A DNA stretch of 64,000 bases from Bacillota bacterium (GCA_021768705.1 JAETUG010000010.1:1-64000); one strand, 5' to 3'. Counted from the stretch's first letter, positions 1 to 9,050 are shown. Numbers and translations: made by a program. Notes: a model not told the origin generated them from the letters alone.

Positions 1-111
<111 letters not shown>

Positions 112-159
112 TGGAGTATTGGTTGTGACAATACGCTATTCTATTTTGAGAGTTTATAG

Positions 160-183
160 TACTTTCAGAAGTGCGTTTTTTAA
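160..183 (+). terminator. Weak rho-independent terminator-like hairpin after 16S
   Basis: GTACTT-TCAG-AAGTGC followed by TTTTTT. Confidence 0.45.
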
Positions 184-204
184 CTAAAATAATTTAACTA
201 CTGT

Positions 205-285
205 GGGTGGATTCCCGAGCGGCCAAAGGGGGCAGACTGTAAATCTGTTGCGATAGCTTCGAAGGTTCGAATCCTTCTCCGCCCA
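205..285 (+). tRNA. tRNA-Tyr (GTA)
   Basis: Acceptor GGGTGGA/TCCGCCC, loop CTGTAAAT with GTA anticodon, long variable arm, GGTTCGAATCC T-arm. Confidence 0.95.
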
Positions 286-294
286 GAAAAAATG

Positions 295-325
295 AGGACA
301 GGCGTTTTGCCTGTTCTTTTTTTTG
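295..325 (+). terminator. Rho-independent terminator after tRNA-Tyr
   Basis: AGGACAGGC-GTTTT-GCCTGTTCT followed by T-run. Confidence 0.85.
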
Positions 326-483
326 CGAAAAATAGTTTTACTGTATAAATAGAATCAGTATAGATAACAAGGAATATCAATAAAAAATTATAATCGATAA
401 AAATATAGTATTTTGATAGGAAATGTGGTATTATAGGAAAACAGAAGCAGATCAGAAAGAGAAAAATGGAAAGGGTGAGCGGA

Positions 484-840
484 ATGAAGAAGAAATGGAT
501 CGCATTGGGAACAACTTTGGTACTGGCGGCTGCGCTGGCAATGCCTGCTATGGCTGCCAATGGCATTCGGGAAATAAAAGCCAGTCTGCGTCCCGATATT
601 ACCATTGCGGACAGTTCTAAGGGCAGTGCAGATATTGGTTTGGAAAAAGCCAAAAAAATTGCGCTGGAGGATGCTGGCCTGAAGGAAAGAAAAGTTATTT
701 TTGTAACGGCAAAAGCAGATTTTGACGATGGCAGAAAAGAATATGAAGTAGAATTTTACTGCGATGGTACGGAATATGACTACGAAATTGACGCAGCCAC
801 AGGCAAGATTTTGAAAGCGGAAAAAGACATTGACGATTGA
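484..840 (+). CDS. Secreted PepSY-domain protein
   Basis: Signal peptide MKKKWIALGTTLVLAAALAMPAMA then a PepSY-like repeat (GLEKAKKIALEDAGL...YEVEFYCDGTEYDYEIDAATGKIL); ATG at 484 preferred. Confidence 0.8.
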   Translation: MKKKWIALGTTLVLAAALAMPAMAANGIREIKASLRPDITIADSSKGSADIGLEKAKKIALEDAGLKERKVIFVTAKADFDDGRKEYEVEFYCDGTEYDYEIDAATGKILKAEKDIDD

Positions 841-871
841 GAAAGAAAAGAATAGAGAGCAAGCATTTTGG

Positions 872-896
872 ACCCCTCCTTGGAGGGGTTTCTTTA
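872..896 (+). terminator. Rho-independent terminator
   Basis: ACCCCTCC-TTGGAGGGGT followed by TTCTTT. Confidence 0.8.
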
Positions 897-902
897 TAAT
901 TA

Positions 903-955
903 TTGACATACCTTGAGAATCTAGGTATAATATAAATACATAGAAGTTCTAGGTA
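903..955 (+). promoter_or_regulatory. Sigma-A type promoter with embedded palindromes (candidate PadR operator)
   Basis: TTGACA (903-908), 17-nt spacer, TATAAT (926-931); TACCT-N9-AGGTA (909-927) fills the spacer; TAGAA-G-TTCTA at 941-951. Confidence 0.75.
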
Positions 956-972
956 TTGAAAGGGGTGAAGCT

Positions 973-1710
973 ATGGCATCAGCATTATGGGGCAAATTTG
1001 CCAGTGAGGTTTTAAAAGAAGTCAAATTCAAGTACGATCATAATGCCATTCGGCAGGAATTGGTGGAGCACATGGAGGAGTTGTATGAGGATTTGCAGAC
1101 GGAGGGTATGGACGCCCATGTAGCAGAGGTGATGGCGGTGGAGTATATGGGAAATGCCGCTGAGATCGGGAAAGCCCTCAATGAGGAGCATAGCCCACTG
1201 CTGGGGTGGATCTGGAGAGCAAGCCGTTGGGCGGTCGTGGCGGTGTTTTTGGTGTGTATGGTCTGGTATGGAGGTGGAACGATACGGGCGATTGCAGCAG
1301 GAGTTTCTGCGGAATTTAAAGGAAGGGTGGTCAGTCCGTTGGCTTACTCTTTAGAAGTAGATCAAACGGTGGAATGGTACGATGCAAAGCTGCATTTTGA
1401 CGAGGTATTATACTATGAAGATGAGGTTTTGGAGATTCGGATGAGTTACTTAAACTGGAACGAAAAGTGGAAGCCGGATAGAGGAAACCATATCACTAGA
1501 TTTCAGTTGTATTTTGCCTATGAAGACGCAGAGGGAAACGTAATTATGAAGGAAGGAGGATTGGAAAATAAGTTGGGTGCGGGGGTTTATTATAAAGATC
1601 AGCTATTCCTAACGGATTTTCCCAAAAATGCAAAAAAGTTATATATTTGCTATGACAAATTTGGACGGGATTACATAGAGATCGATCTTTCGGAAGGGGG
1701 AGAAAGATGA
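973..1710 (+). CDS. HAAS/permease-prefix-like membrane protein (copy A1)
   Basis: N-terminal helical domain (KFKYDHNAIRQELVEHMEELYEDL...AEIGKAL), one TM, extracytoplasmic C-terminus; paralogous to the 2827-3546 product. Confidence 0.75.
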   Translation: MASALWGKFASEVLKEVKFKYDHNAIRQELVEHMEELYEDLQTEGMDAHVAEVMAVEYMGNAAEIGKALNEEHSPLLGWIWRASRWAVVAVFLVCMVWYGGGTIRAIAAGVSAEFKGRVVSPLAYSLEVDQTVEWYDAKLHFDEVLYYEDEVLEIRMSYLNWNEKWKPDRGNHITRFQLYFAYEDAEGNVIMKEGGLENKLGAGVYYKDQLFLTDFPKNAKKLYICYDKFGRDYIEIDLSEGGER

Positions 1711-2468
1711 AGAAAATAATCAATGCCAAGCGAAGAAGGCTAGAAATTATTTTTTGCGTGTTAGTGATTCTTTTTATGGTATTTCTGACGATGAAGGCAA
1801 ACCAACTATATATCGATCCGGAAAAGGCAGCTTTTGCGGCGCAGAGATTGGAAGGATACGACCCCTTTGAGAAGATTCTTCTGCAACAAGATTCTGTGAG
1901 AGATAATCGGAGATATTATGTGGGTTTAGGAAATCAGAAGGAGGATGCCCCATTTACCGCTATGATAGATGAATATGAAGGGAGGATTGGGAAAGAAGTC
2001 AAAAGTTTTCCTGTATATTATGATAAAGAGGGATATCTGATTATTGTGGAGCTGACAAAAGGTTTGCTTTGGCACGCAGAAGAGGTTCGCACAGAGTATT
2101 TTCGCTTTGTACCTATCAATGCTTATTATCAGGAGGACATGCAGATGCTTCTGGGGTTATGTTTACATCCGGAGATTACGGAAGTGACGATGAAATGGGG
2201 GCATTGGATGGAGGATGAAAATGGAAAATGGGTCACCTATGATATGGGAAAGGGGACATATCCCATTGGCGAGGACGGGTTCTTTTATCAGGAGGTAGAC
2301 ACAAGTAAACGGCTGCAATATGAAGATGGCAGTATTGAGAGCCTAATACAGACAACATATTTAGAAGGTCGGGACAAGGATGGAAATATTCTGTATCGAA
2401 ACGGCATTGATGATGAAGGGAATCGCTGGATCGGTGATTATGATTTTGGAATGGAAAAAGCAGATTAA
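1707..2468 (+). CDS. Membrane-anchored protein of unknown function (copy B1)
   Basis: Single N-terminal TM; shares LGLC.HPEITEV and YLEGRDKDGNILYRNG with the 3533-4165 product; 4-nt overlap with upstream gene. Confidence 0.7.
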   Translation: MKKIINAKRRRLEIIFCVLVILFMVFLTMKANQLYIDPEKAAFAAQRLEGYDPFEKILLQQDSVRDNRRYYVGLGNQKEDAPFTAMIDEYEGRIGKEVKSFPVYYDKEGYLIIVELTKGLLWHAEEVRTEYFRFVPINAYYQEDMQMLLGLCLHPEITEVTMKWGHWMEDENGKWVTYDMGKGTYPIGEDGFFYQEVDTSKRLQYEDGSIESLIQTTYLEGRDKDGNILYRNGIDDEGNRWIGDYDFGMEKAD

Positions 2469-2480
2469 GGAGGAAAGGCT

Positions 2481-2813
2481 ATGGATAAAAATTTGATCGG
2501 GGGCAGCACAGTTTTGATGTTGTTGGCTTTATTGGAAGAAAAGGACTGCTACGGCTATGAAATTATCAAGGAATTGAAGGAACGAAGCCAAAATGTATTC
2601 CAATTCAAGGAGGGGACGTTGTATCCTGTCCTGCACAGAATGGAAAATCAGGGGTATGTGAAGTCCTACAGAGCCAAGGCGGAAAGCGGCAAGGAACGGA
2701 AATATTATCGCATTACGGCGGCGGGAAAAGCCCAGTTGGCGGAGGAAAAGAAACAGTGGGAGGTTTTCAGCGGCTCCGTGGATCGGGTCATTGGAGCAAG
2801 GAGCTTCGCCTGA
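2481..2813 (+). CDS. PadR family transcriptional regulator
   Basis: GYEIIKELKERS...FKEGTLYPVLHRMENQGYV...ERKYYRIT winged-helix signature. Confidence 0.93.
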   Translation: MDKNLIGGSTVLMLLALLEEKDCYGYEIIKELKERSQNVFQFKEGTLYPVLHRMENQGYVKSYRAKAESGKERKYYRITAAGKAQLAEEKKQWEVFSGSVDRVIGARSFA

Positions 2814-2826
2814 GAGGGGGACAGGT

Positions 2827-3546
2827 ATGGAAGAGAAAAAATGGGAGGATTATATTGCGGAAGTGCTTTCCTTCGTGAAATTCAAATACGACCATCAGGC
2901 GATCCGCAGGGAATTGACGGAACACATGGAGGATCTACGGGAGGATTTGATGGCGGAAGGCATGGACGAAGCTGCGGCGGCATATATGACAGTGGTTTAT
3001 ATGGGGGATGCGGCGGAGATCGGAAAAGCCTTGGACAAGGAGCATGGGGCAGTGCTGGGGTGGATATGGAGAATTTCAAGGGCATTGGTGGTTTTGCTGG
3101 TATTTGCAACATTTACACCCTTGTGGAACACTTTGAGCAGCGCAGTAGGAAATTTTTTTGAAAGCTATGAACCCCAATCGGAAAGTGCTGAGGTCTGGCA
3201 TATAGAGTTGGATAGGGAATACCGAGACTACGATTATACGTTGCTTTTGGAGGATTTGTACTATTATAAAGATGGTACGTTGACGGTGGTGTATCGGACG
3301 AAATATAATCCCTTTGATAAAACCATTATTTGGGGTGCGACGATGACAGCGAGTGCTTTTGACGAAAGTGGGGAAAAGGCTTTTCAAGGCGGAAGTGCCT
3401 ACAAAAGTGGAGGCTATAACGGTATAGGCTGGAATAATCTGAAGGGAGTGTCGCAGGATGCCAAGTGGCTTGAAATTTATTTTGGTGATCTGACGGTGAC
3501 AGTGGATTTGGAAACGGGGGAGGTGACGGACCATGGGAAAACGTAA
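2827..3546 (+). CDS. HAAS/permease-prefix-like membrane protein (copy A2)
   Basis: KFKYDHQAIRRELTEHMEDLREDLMAEGMD...AEIGKALDKEH, paralogous to 973-1710; follows PadR directly; ATG at 2827. Confidence 0.75.
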   Translation: MEEKKWEDYIAEVLSFVKFKYDHQAIRRELTEHMEDLREDLMAEGMDEAAAAYMTVVYMGDAAEIGKALDKEHGAVLGWIWRISRALVVLLVFATFTPLWNTLSSAVGNFFESYEPQSESAEVWHIELDREYRDYDYTLLLEDLYYYKDGTLTVVYRTKYNPFDKTIIWGATMTASAFDESGEKAFQGGSAYKSGGYNGIGWNNLKGVSQDAKWLEIYFGDLTVTVDLETGEVTDHGKT

Positions 3547-4165
3547 ATGGCAGACAGTAGTATTTATTCTATTGATCGGGTTGCTTTCCTTTGCTTATAT
3601 TCGTCTGAACGATCTGTTTTTCAGCCCGGAGGAGGTTTTTTGGTCCTGCGAAAGGGGATTACAAAGCGGTCCGTCAGAAGAGATTCTATTAGAATATGAA
3701 TCTGCGGATGGCGGATTGATTTTGGTTGGCAGGCAAAAGGACGGGCTGTTTGTTGTGCCTGTGGAACGTAGCCATTTTTTTCTGTGGAAGATGCAGAAAA
3801 CTATAGATGGGGAGTATTATTGTGATGGGGATGTGGACGGATACTATAGAAGTGACGGGGTGGTACTGGGATTGTGTAAAAATCCGGAGATTACAGAGGT
3901 TTCTTTTATTTTGGGAGAATGGTCTGAATTGAGCTGGAAAGAATACACCTGTAAGGTGGAGGATAATGGGCTGATCTGGTATGACACAAAGGTGCAGGAT
4001 ATTGAGAAGTATGTAAACTACTGGGAAGGCAGAAATGCTGACGGAGAAGTGATTTACCGAGAAGGTGATGCCAATTTGGCTGAATCTTTACGAAAGGGCA
4101 ACATTCGACCTGGGAACCGAACGGTAACAAAGCCCTTTATCACTGCGCCGGTGCGGCAGGAATAA
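3533..4165 (+). CDS. Membrane-anchored protein of unknown function (copy B2)
   Basis: N-terminal TM; LGLCKNPEITEV and YWEGRNADGEVIYREG shared with copy B1. Confidence 0.7.
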   Translation: MGKRKWQTVVFILLIGLLSFAYIRLNDLFFSPEEVFWSCERGLQSGPSEEILLEYESADGGLILVGRQKDGLFVVPVERSHFFLWKMQKTIDGEYYCDGDVDGYYRSDGVVLGLCKNPEITEVSFILGEWSELSWKEYTCKVEDNGLIWYDTKVQDIEKYVNYWEGRNADGEVIYREGDANLAESLRKGNIRPGNRTVTKPFITAPVRQE

Positions 4166-4172
4166 GGGGATA

Positions 4173-4207
4173 TTTTCCCGCTTCAAGGGGAAGCGGGAAA
4201 ACTTTTT
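4173..4207 (+). terminator. Rho-independent terminator of the PadR/HAAS operon
   Basis: TTTTCCCGCTTC-AAGG-GGAAGCGGGAAAA then CTTTTT. Confidence 0.88.
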
Positions 4208-4228
4208 CGGAAAAATTGAAAAAAGTTG

Positions 4229-4257
4229 TTGACAAAGTTTGCACCATTTGGTATCAT
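4229..4257 (+). promoter_or_regulatory. tRNA cluster promoter
   Basis: TTGACA, 17-nt spacer, TATCAT upstream of tRNA-Leu. Confidence 0.7.
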
Positions 4258-4286
4258 AATCAAGCGGCTGAAACAACGCAAGATTT

Positions 4287-4370
4287 GCCCGAGTGGCGGA
4301 ATTGGCAGACGCACAGGACTTAAAATCCTGCGGGGTAAAACCCGTACCGGTTCGATCCCGGTCTCGGGCA
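4287..4370 (+). tRNA. tRNA-Leu (TAA)
   Basis: Acceptor GCCCGAG/CTCGGGC, anticodon loop CTTAAAA, long variable arm. Confidence 0.95.
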
Positions 4371-4393
4371 GCTTCATAAAAAATAGATATTAT

Positions 4394-4469
4394 GCCCAGA
4401 TAGCTCAGTTGGTAGAGCAGTGGACTGAAAATCCACGTGTCACTGGTTCGATTCCGGTTCTGGGCACCA
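4394..4469 (+). tRNA. tRNA-Phe (GAA), CCA encoded
   Basis: Acceptor GCCCAGA/TCTGGGC, GAA anticodon, encoded ACCA. Confidence 0.95.
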
Positions 4470-4474
4470 CATAT

Positions 4475-4546
4475 GCGCGAGTGGCTCAGTGGTAGAGCAT
4501 CGCCTTGCCAAGGCGAGGGTCGCGAGTTCGAATCTCGTCTCGCGCT
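4475..4546 (+). tRNA. tRNA-Gly (GCC) copy 1
   Basis: Acceptor GCGCGAG/CTCGCGC, anticodon loop TTGCCAA. Confidence 0.95.
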
Positions 4547-4584
4547 TTTCTTCTTCAAAGAAGAGCAAACAATTAAAAAAGGTG

Positions 4585-4613
4585 TTGACAATCAGACAGA
4601 AGTTTGATAAGAT
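4585..4613 (+). promoter_or_regulatory. Internal promoter for tRNA-Gly copies 2-3
   Basis: TTGACA, 17-nt spacer, TAAGAT. Confidence 0.65.
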
Positions 4614-4634
4614 ACATCCCGTCGAAAAAAATAT

Positions 4635-4706
4635 GCGCGAGTGGCTCAGTGGTAGAGCATCGCCTTGCCAAGGCGAGGGTCGCGAGTTCGAATCTCGTCT
4701 CGCGCT
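4635..4706 (+). tRNA. tRNA-Gly (GCC) copy 2
   Basis: Identical to copy 1. Confidence 0.95.
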
Positions 4707-4732
4707 TCTTTTTCGACAAAACAACATAGTGT

Positions 4733-4804
4733 GCGCGAGTGGCTCAGTGGTAGAGCATCGCCTTGCCAAGGCGAGGGTCGCGAGTTCGAATCTCGTCTCG
4801 CGCT
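4733..4804 (+). tRNA. tRNA-Gly (GCC) copy 3
   Basis: Identical to copy 1. Confidence 0.95.
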
Positions 4805-4810
4805 TGAAAG

Positions 4811-4844
4811 AATCGGTTTTGAAAAGTTCAAGACCGATTTTTTT
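4811..4844 (+). terminator. Rho-independent terminator of tRNA cluster
   Basis: AATCGGTTTTGAA-AAG-TTCAAGACCGATT then TTTTT. Confidence 0.85.
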
Positions 4845-4908
4845 GCATATACAGAGAAAAGCTGATGAAAGACTTTGGCAGATCGGACTGCAGGCAGGAC
4901 AAGCGGAC

Positions 4909-4975
4909 AAAGGCATTTCAAGCAGGGGTTGCGTAGCAAACACATGAGTATAGCGCAGCCATACGAATGGCTTTT
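4909..4975. repeat. Intergenic hairpin repeat, copy E1
   Basis: GCATTTCA...ATGAGTATAGCGCAGCCATACGAATGGCTTTT; similar to 50935-51019. Confidence 0.5.
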
Positions 4976-5011
4976 CTCAATATAAAACAAAAGAAAAAAG
5001 GAGTGGATGCC

Positions 5012-5293
5012 ATGATCGTAGGGAGTTGTGAGGTCACCTTTCGGGCAGATTGGGTCTCCAGTCTGAAGGAGAAGCGGATGGTAGTAAAAAGTCTGGTGGA
5101 AAAGACGAGACATAAATTTAACGTTTCCGTGGCAGAGGTGGACAGGCAGGATGAGCATAAAATCATTGTCATCGGCTTTGCCTGTGTCACGAATGAAAGA
5201 CGCCATGCCGACAGCATGATACAGCATATTTTGGATTTTATGGAGAAAAATACGGAGGCAGAACTCCTTTCTGCGGAATATGAGGTTTTTTAG
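5012..5293 (+). CDS. DUF503 family protein (YlxP-like)
   Basis: MIVGSCEVTFRADWVSSLKEKRMVVKSLVEKTRHKFNVSVAEVD; RBS AAGGAG upstream of ATG 5012 (the ORF-track start at 4967 lies in repeat E1). Confidence 0.88.
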   Translation: MIVGSCEVTFRADWVSSLKEKRMVVKSLVEKTRHKFNVSVAEVDRQDEHKIIVIGFACVTNERRHADSMIQHILDFMEKNTEAELLSAEYEVF

Positions 5294-5474
5294 CCATGTT
5301 TTTTGCTGAAAACCTGCGGAAATTTTGCATTTACCTGTAGATTTTCAAAAATCAGTGTGTTATAATCAACTGTGATTGTGCAGTTTTAGTGTACTGTATT
5401 TCAACATGGCAGCACCATAGAAAATAAGACAAGGTTGTCATAAAACGAATATTTTTAAGGAGGAGCTTCTTACA

Positions 5475-6767
5475 ATGAACGCAACATTATTGAACAAAGA
5501 AAAAACAGCAGTAAAATTTTCCTTTGAAGTAACTGCAGAAGTACTGGAACAGGGTATGGCATTCGCTTACAACAAACATAAAAACAATCTGTCCCTGCCC
5601 GGCTTCAGAAAAGGCAAAGTGCCCAGAAAACTGATCGAAGCGCAGTACGGCGAAGCATTTTTCTACGAAGATGCGATCAACCACATCTTCCCCGAAGAAT
5701 ACATGACAGCAGTAAAAGAGTTGGGTCTGGAAGTTGTATCTACACCTACACTGGACATCGAATACATCGAATCCGGCAAAGGCGCAAAATTCATCGTTGA
5801 CGTAACAGTAAAACCCGAAGTAACATTGGGTCAGTACAAAGGCCTGGAAGTAGAAAAGGTTTCTGCTGAAGTAACAGATACAGACGTTATGATGGAACTG
5901 GAAAAAGTACAGAGACAGAACGCAAGAAAAGTTGAAGTGACAGACAGAGCAGCACAGATGGGCGACGTTGCAAACATCGACTACCTGGGTTCCGTTGACG
6001 GCGTACCTTTCGACGGCGGCAAAGCAGAAGGCCATGACCTGGAACTGGGTTCTCATTCCTTCATCGAAGGCTTTGAAGAACAGATCGTAGGCCACAACAT
6101 CGGTGAAGAATTCGATATCAACGTAACATTCCCCGAAGCTTACCATGCACCTGAGCTGGCTGGCAAAGCTGCTGTATTCGCAATCAAGCTGAATGCCATC
6201 ACAGCAAAGGAACTGCCCGAACTGAACGATGCATTTGCAGAAGATGTATCCGAATTCTCCACACTGGATGAATACAAAGCAGATATTCTGGCTAAACTGG
6301 CAACAGAAAAAACAGAAAAAGCAAGACAGCTGCAGGGCGACAAACTGCTGGATGCAGCAGTAGCAAACTGTACAATGGAAGTTCCTCAGGTTATGTACGA
6401 TAACAAGATCGACAGCATGATGAGAGAATTCGAAGAAAACATCGTTCGTCAGGGTCTGTCCATGGAAATCTACTATCAGTACATGGGCACAAACGAAGAA
6501 ACAATGAGAGAAACTTTCAAAGATACATCCATGAAGAGCGTTGACGCAAGACTGATGCTGGAAACAATCGCGAAAGCTGAAAACCTGGTGATCTCCGATG
6601 AAGATCTGGATGCAGAAGTTTGCAGATACGGCGAAAGCTATGGTGTAGACGGCAAAACAATGCTGGAAATGATCCAGGATGAAGATAAAGAAGCTCTGAG
6701 ACAGGATATGCTGGTAAGAGCAGCGATGAAAGTGATCGAAGACACAGCTATCATCAAAGAAGCTTAA
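5475..6767 (+). CDS. tig: Trigger factor
   Basis: Ribosome-binding motif LPGFRKGKVPRKLIE, FKBP-like domain and C-terminal chaperone domain; adjacent to clpPX. Confidence 0.97.
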   Translation: MNATLLNKEKTAVKFSFEVTAEVLEQGMAFAYNKHKNNLSLPGFRKGKVPRKLIEAQYGEAFFYEDAINHIFPEEYMTAVKELGLEVVSTPTLDIEYIESGKGAKFIVDVTVKPEVTLGQYKGLEVEKVSAEVTDTDVMMELEKVQRQNARKVEVTDRAAQMGDVANIDYLGSVDGVPFDGGKAEGHDLELGSHSFIEGFEEQIVGHNIGEEFDINVTFPEAYHAPELAGKAAVFAIKLNAITAKELPELNDAFAEDVSEFSTLDEYKADILAKLATEKTEKARQLQGDKLLDAAVANCTMEVPQVMYDNKIDSMMREFEENIVRQGLSMEIYYQYMGTNEETMRETFKDTSMKSVDARLMLETIAKAENLVISDEDLDAEVCRYGESYGVDGKTMLEMIQDEDKEALRQDMLVRAAMKVIEDTAIIKEA

Positions 6768-6826
6768 TCAGCGGTGAAGCCGCTCACTTGGAGACGGGAG
6801 CTCTGAGTTGAAATATCGTAAGTCAG

Positions 6827-6850
6827 ATAGGCACAGGAAACTGTGCCTAT
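6827..6850 (+). other. Perfect intergenic hairpin between tig and clpP
   Basis: ATAGGCACAG-GAAA-CTGTGCCTAT, 10-bp stem, no T-run. Confidence 0.7.
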
Positions 6851-6891
6851 TTAGATAATATAAGACCCAAAATAGATTGGAGGGAATCATA

Positions 6892-7491
6892 ATGAGTTTA
6901 GTACCTATGGTCGTAGAACAGTCCAACCGTGGTGAACGTTCTTATGATATTTATTCCAGATTGCTGAAAGACAGAATCATTTTCCTGGGGGAAGAAGTCA
7001 ACGACGTGACAGCGAGCCTTGTGGTAGCGCAGCTGTTGTTCTTGGCGGCGGAAGACCCCGATAAGGATATCAACCTGTACATTAACAGCCCCGGCGGTTC
7101 TGTAACAGCTGGTATGGCGATTTACGATACCATGCAGTATATCAAGCCCGATGTATCTACTATCTGTATCGGTATGGCGGCAAGTATGGGGGCTTTCCTG
7201 CTGGCAGGCGGTGCAAAAGGCAAGAGATATGCTCTGCCCAATGCGGAAGTGATGATCCATCAGCCCAGCGGCGGCGCAAGAGGGCAGGCAACGGATATCC
7301 GTATCCATGCAGAAAATATTTTGCGTACCAAGAAAAAACTGAACGAGATTCTGGCTGAAAATACAGGCCGTTCTTATGAAGAAATCGAAAGAGATACGGA
7401 ACGGGACAACTTTATGAGTGCTGAGGAAGCAAAGGCTTATGGTCTGATCGACGATGTCATCACAAAACCTCAGACAAAGGAGAGAGGATAA
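6892..7491 (+). CDS. clpP: ATP-dependent Clp protease proteolytic subunit
   Basis: [44 protein letters not shown] 6892 after GGAGG. Confidence 0.98.
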   Translation: MSLVPMVVEQSNRGERSYDIYSRLLKDRIIFLGEEVNDVTASLVVAQLLFLAAEDPDKDINLYINSPGGSVTAGMAIYDTMQYIKPDVSTICIGMAASMGAFLLAGGAKGKRYALPNAEVMIHQPSGGARGQATDIRIHAENILRTKKKLNEILAENTGRSYEEIERDTERDNFMSAEEAKAYGLIDDVITKPQTKERG

Positions 7492-8787
7492 ATGGCAGGT
7501 AAAACGGAAGATATGAATAAACTGCGGTGTTCCTTCTGTGGTAAAACACAGGATCAGGTGAAAAAACTGATTGCGGGACCCAATGTATATATCTGCGATG
7601 AATGCATCGACCTTTGCGCGGACATCATCGATGAAGAATACGATGTTCTGGCAAACAAGGATGAAGAACTGAACGTTCCCAAGCCTAAGGAGATCAAAGA
7701 AACCCTGGATGAATATGTCATTGGTCAGGATCGGGCAAAGCAGGCTTTGGCTGTTGCCGTTTATAATCATTACAAACGGATTTATATGGATGCGAAAGCA
7801 GAGGATGTGGAACTGCAGAAAAGCAATATCCTGCTGGTAGGTCCTACAGGTACCGGTAAAACGCTGCTGGCCCAGACACTGGCGAAGGTACTGAATGTAC
7901 CCTTTGCGATTGCAGATGCCACATCCCTGACGGAAGCAGGCTATGTTGGTGAAGATGTGGAAAATATCCTGCTGAAGCTGATCCAGGCGGCAGATTATGA
8001 TATCGAGCGGGCAGAGAGAGGCATTATCTATATCGATGAGATCGATAAGATCACAAAGAAAAGTGAAAACGTATCCATTACAAGAGATGTCAGCGGCGAA
8101 GGCGTACAGCAGGCATTGCTGAAGATTCTGGAAGGGACAGTGGCGAGCGTACCTCCTCAGGGCGGCAGAAAACACCCCCATCAGGAATTCATCCAGATCG
8201 ATACCACAAATATCCTGTTTATCTGCGGCGGTGCCTTTGGCGGCATTGAAAAGATCATTCAGAACCGTATGGGTCACAAGGTCATCGGTTTTGGCGCAGA
8301 GGTACAGAGCAAGCTGGATAAAACAAACGATGAACTGCTGCAGAGCCTGATGCCTCAGGATCTGCTGAAATATGGCCTGATTCCTGAATTTATCGGTCGT
8401 CTGCCTGTGGTAGTGACGTTGGATAATCTGGACGAGGATGCCTTTGTGCATATTTTGACAGAGCCTAAGAATGCCTTGACAAAGCAGTATGAATATCTTT
8501 TCGCTTTGGATGATGTCATTCTGGAATTCAAGGAAGAAGCCCTGAGAGCCATCGCAAGAAAAGCTATGGAACGGGAAACCGGTGCCCGTGGTCTGCGCTC
8601 CATCGTAGAGGAATTTATCAACCCCATTATGTATGAGATTCCTACAGAAACGACAGTGGAACGCTGTATCATCACAGAAGCTGTTGTGGGTGGAAAAGAA
8701 AAACCCGAATATGTTTATAATGAAAACAGACAGCCTCTGCAGCGGATGCGGAAACGCAAAAGCAGCAAAACGGGAGTTTCTGCTTAA
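7492..8787 (+). CDS. clpX: ATP-dependent Clp protease ATP-binding subunit ClpX
   Basis: N-terminal zinc finger CSFCGK...CDECIDLC, Walker A GPTGTGKT, Walker [10 protein letters not shown]. Confidence 0.98.
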   Translation: MAGKTEDMNKLRCSFCGKTQDQVKKLIAGPNVYICDECIDLCADIIDEEYDVLANKDEELNVPKPKEIKETLDEYVIGQDRAKQALAVAVYNHYKRIYMDAKAEDVELQKSNILLVGPTGTGKTLLAQTLAKVLNVPFAIADATSLTEAGYVGEDVENILLKLIQAADYDIERAERGIIYIDEIDKITKKSENVSITRDVSGEGVQQALLKILEGTVASVPPQGGRKHPHQEFIQIDTTNILFICGGAFGGIEKIIQNRMGHKVIGFGAEVQSKLDKTNDELLQSLMPQDLLKYGLIPEFIGRLPVVVTLDNLDEDAFVHILTEPKNALTKQYEYLFALDDVILEFKEEALRAIARKAMERETGARGLRSIVEEFINPIMYEIPTETTVERCIITEAVVGGKEKPEYVYNENRQPLQRMRKRKSSKTGVSA

Positions 8788-8859
8788 AAAAGATATTTGT
8801 TTGAATGAATCGATTTTACGCCACACTCTGAGGGGTTCGGATCGTAATAGAGAAAGAAA

Positions 8860-8907
8860 AAGTGTCGGAAATACTGCAAAGCAGTATTCTGACGCTTTCT
8901 TTTTTTG
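8860..8907 (+). terminator. Rho-independent terminator after clpX
   Basis: AGTGTCGGAAATACTGC-AAA-GCAGTATTCTGACGCTTTCT then TTTTTT. Confidence 0.8.
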
Positions 8908-9050
8908 TCCGGAAGCGACTGCTTTTGGGGAAAAACGCACAATGAACAGCGGTAAAATTTTATAGTGTATGGAAAATTGTACACGTCCTGTGGAATCACT
9001 GGAATATCTGACGAAAACACAAAAAATGTTAAAAAAATCGCAAAAAAGCG

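Noticed and set aside
198-909. Minus-strand ORFs at 198..653 and 388..909
   Set aside because: Antisense to tRNA-Tyr and the PepSY gene; no RBS or domain support
4088-5227. ORFs translating to ...RRDSNSRPSPWQGDALPLSHSR... and similar (4088..4591 -, 4440..4943 -, 4646..5227 -, 4226..4495 +, 4489..4947 +)
   Set aside because: They are sense/antisense translations of the tRNA-Leu/Phe/Gly genes, a well-known spurious annotation pattern
6898-8940. 680-aa minus-strand ORF opposite clpP/clpX
   Set aside because: Arises from codon bias of strongly conserved sense genes; composition rich in Cys/Phe/His/Gln, no recognisable domain
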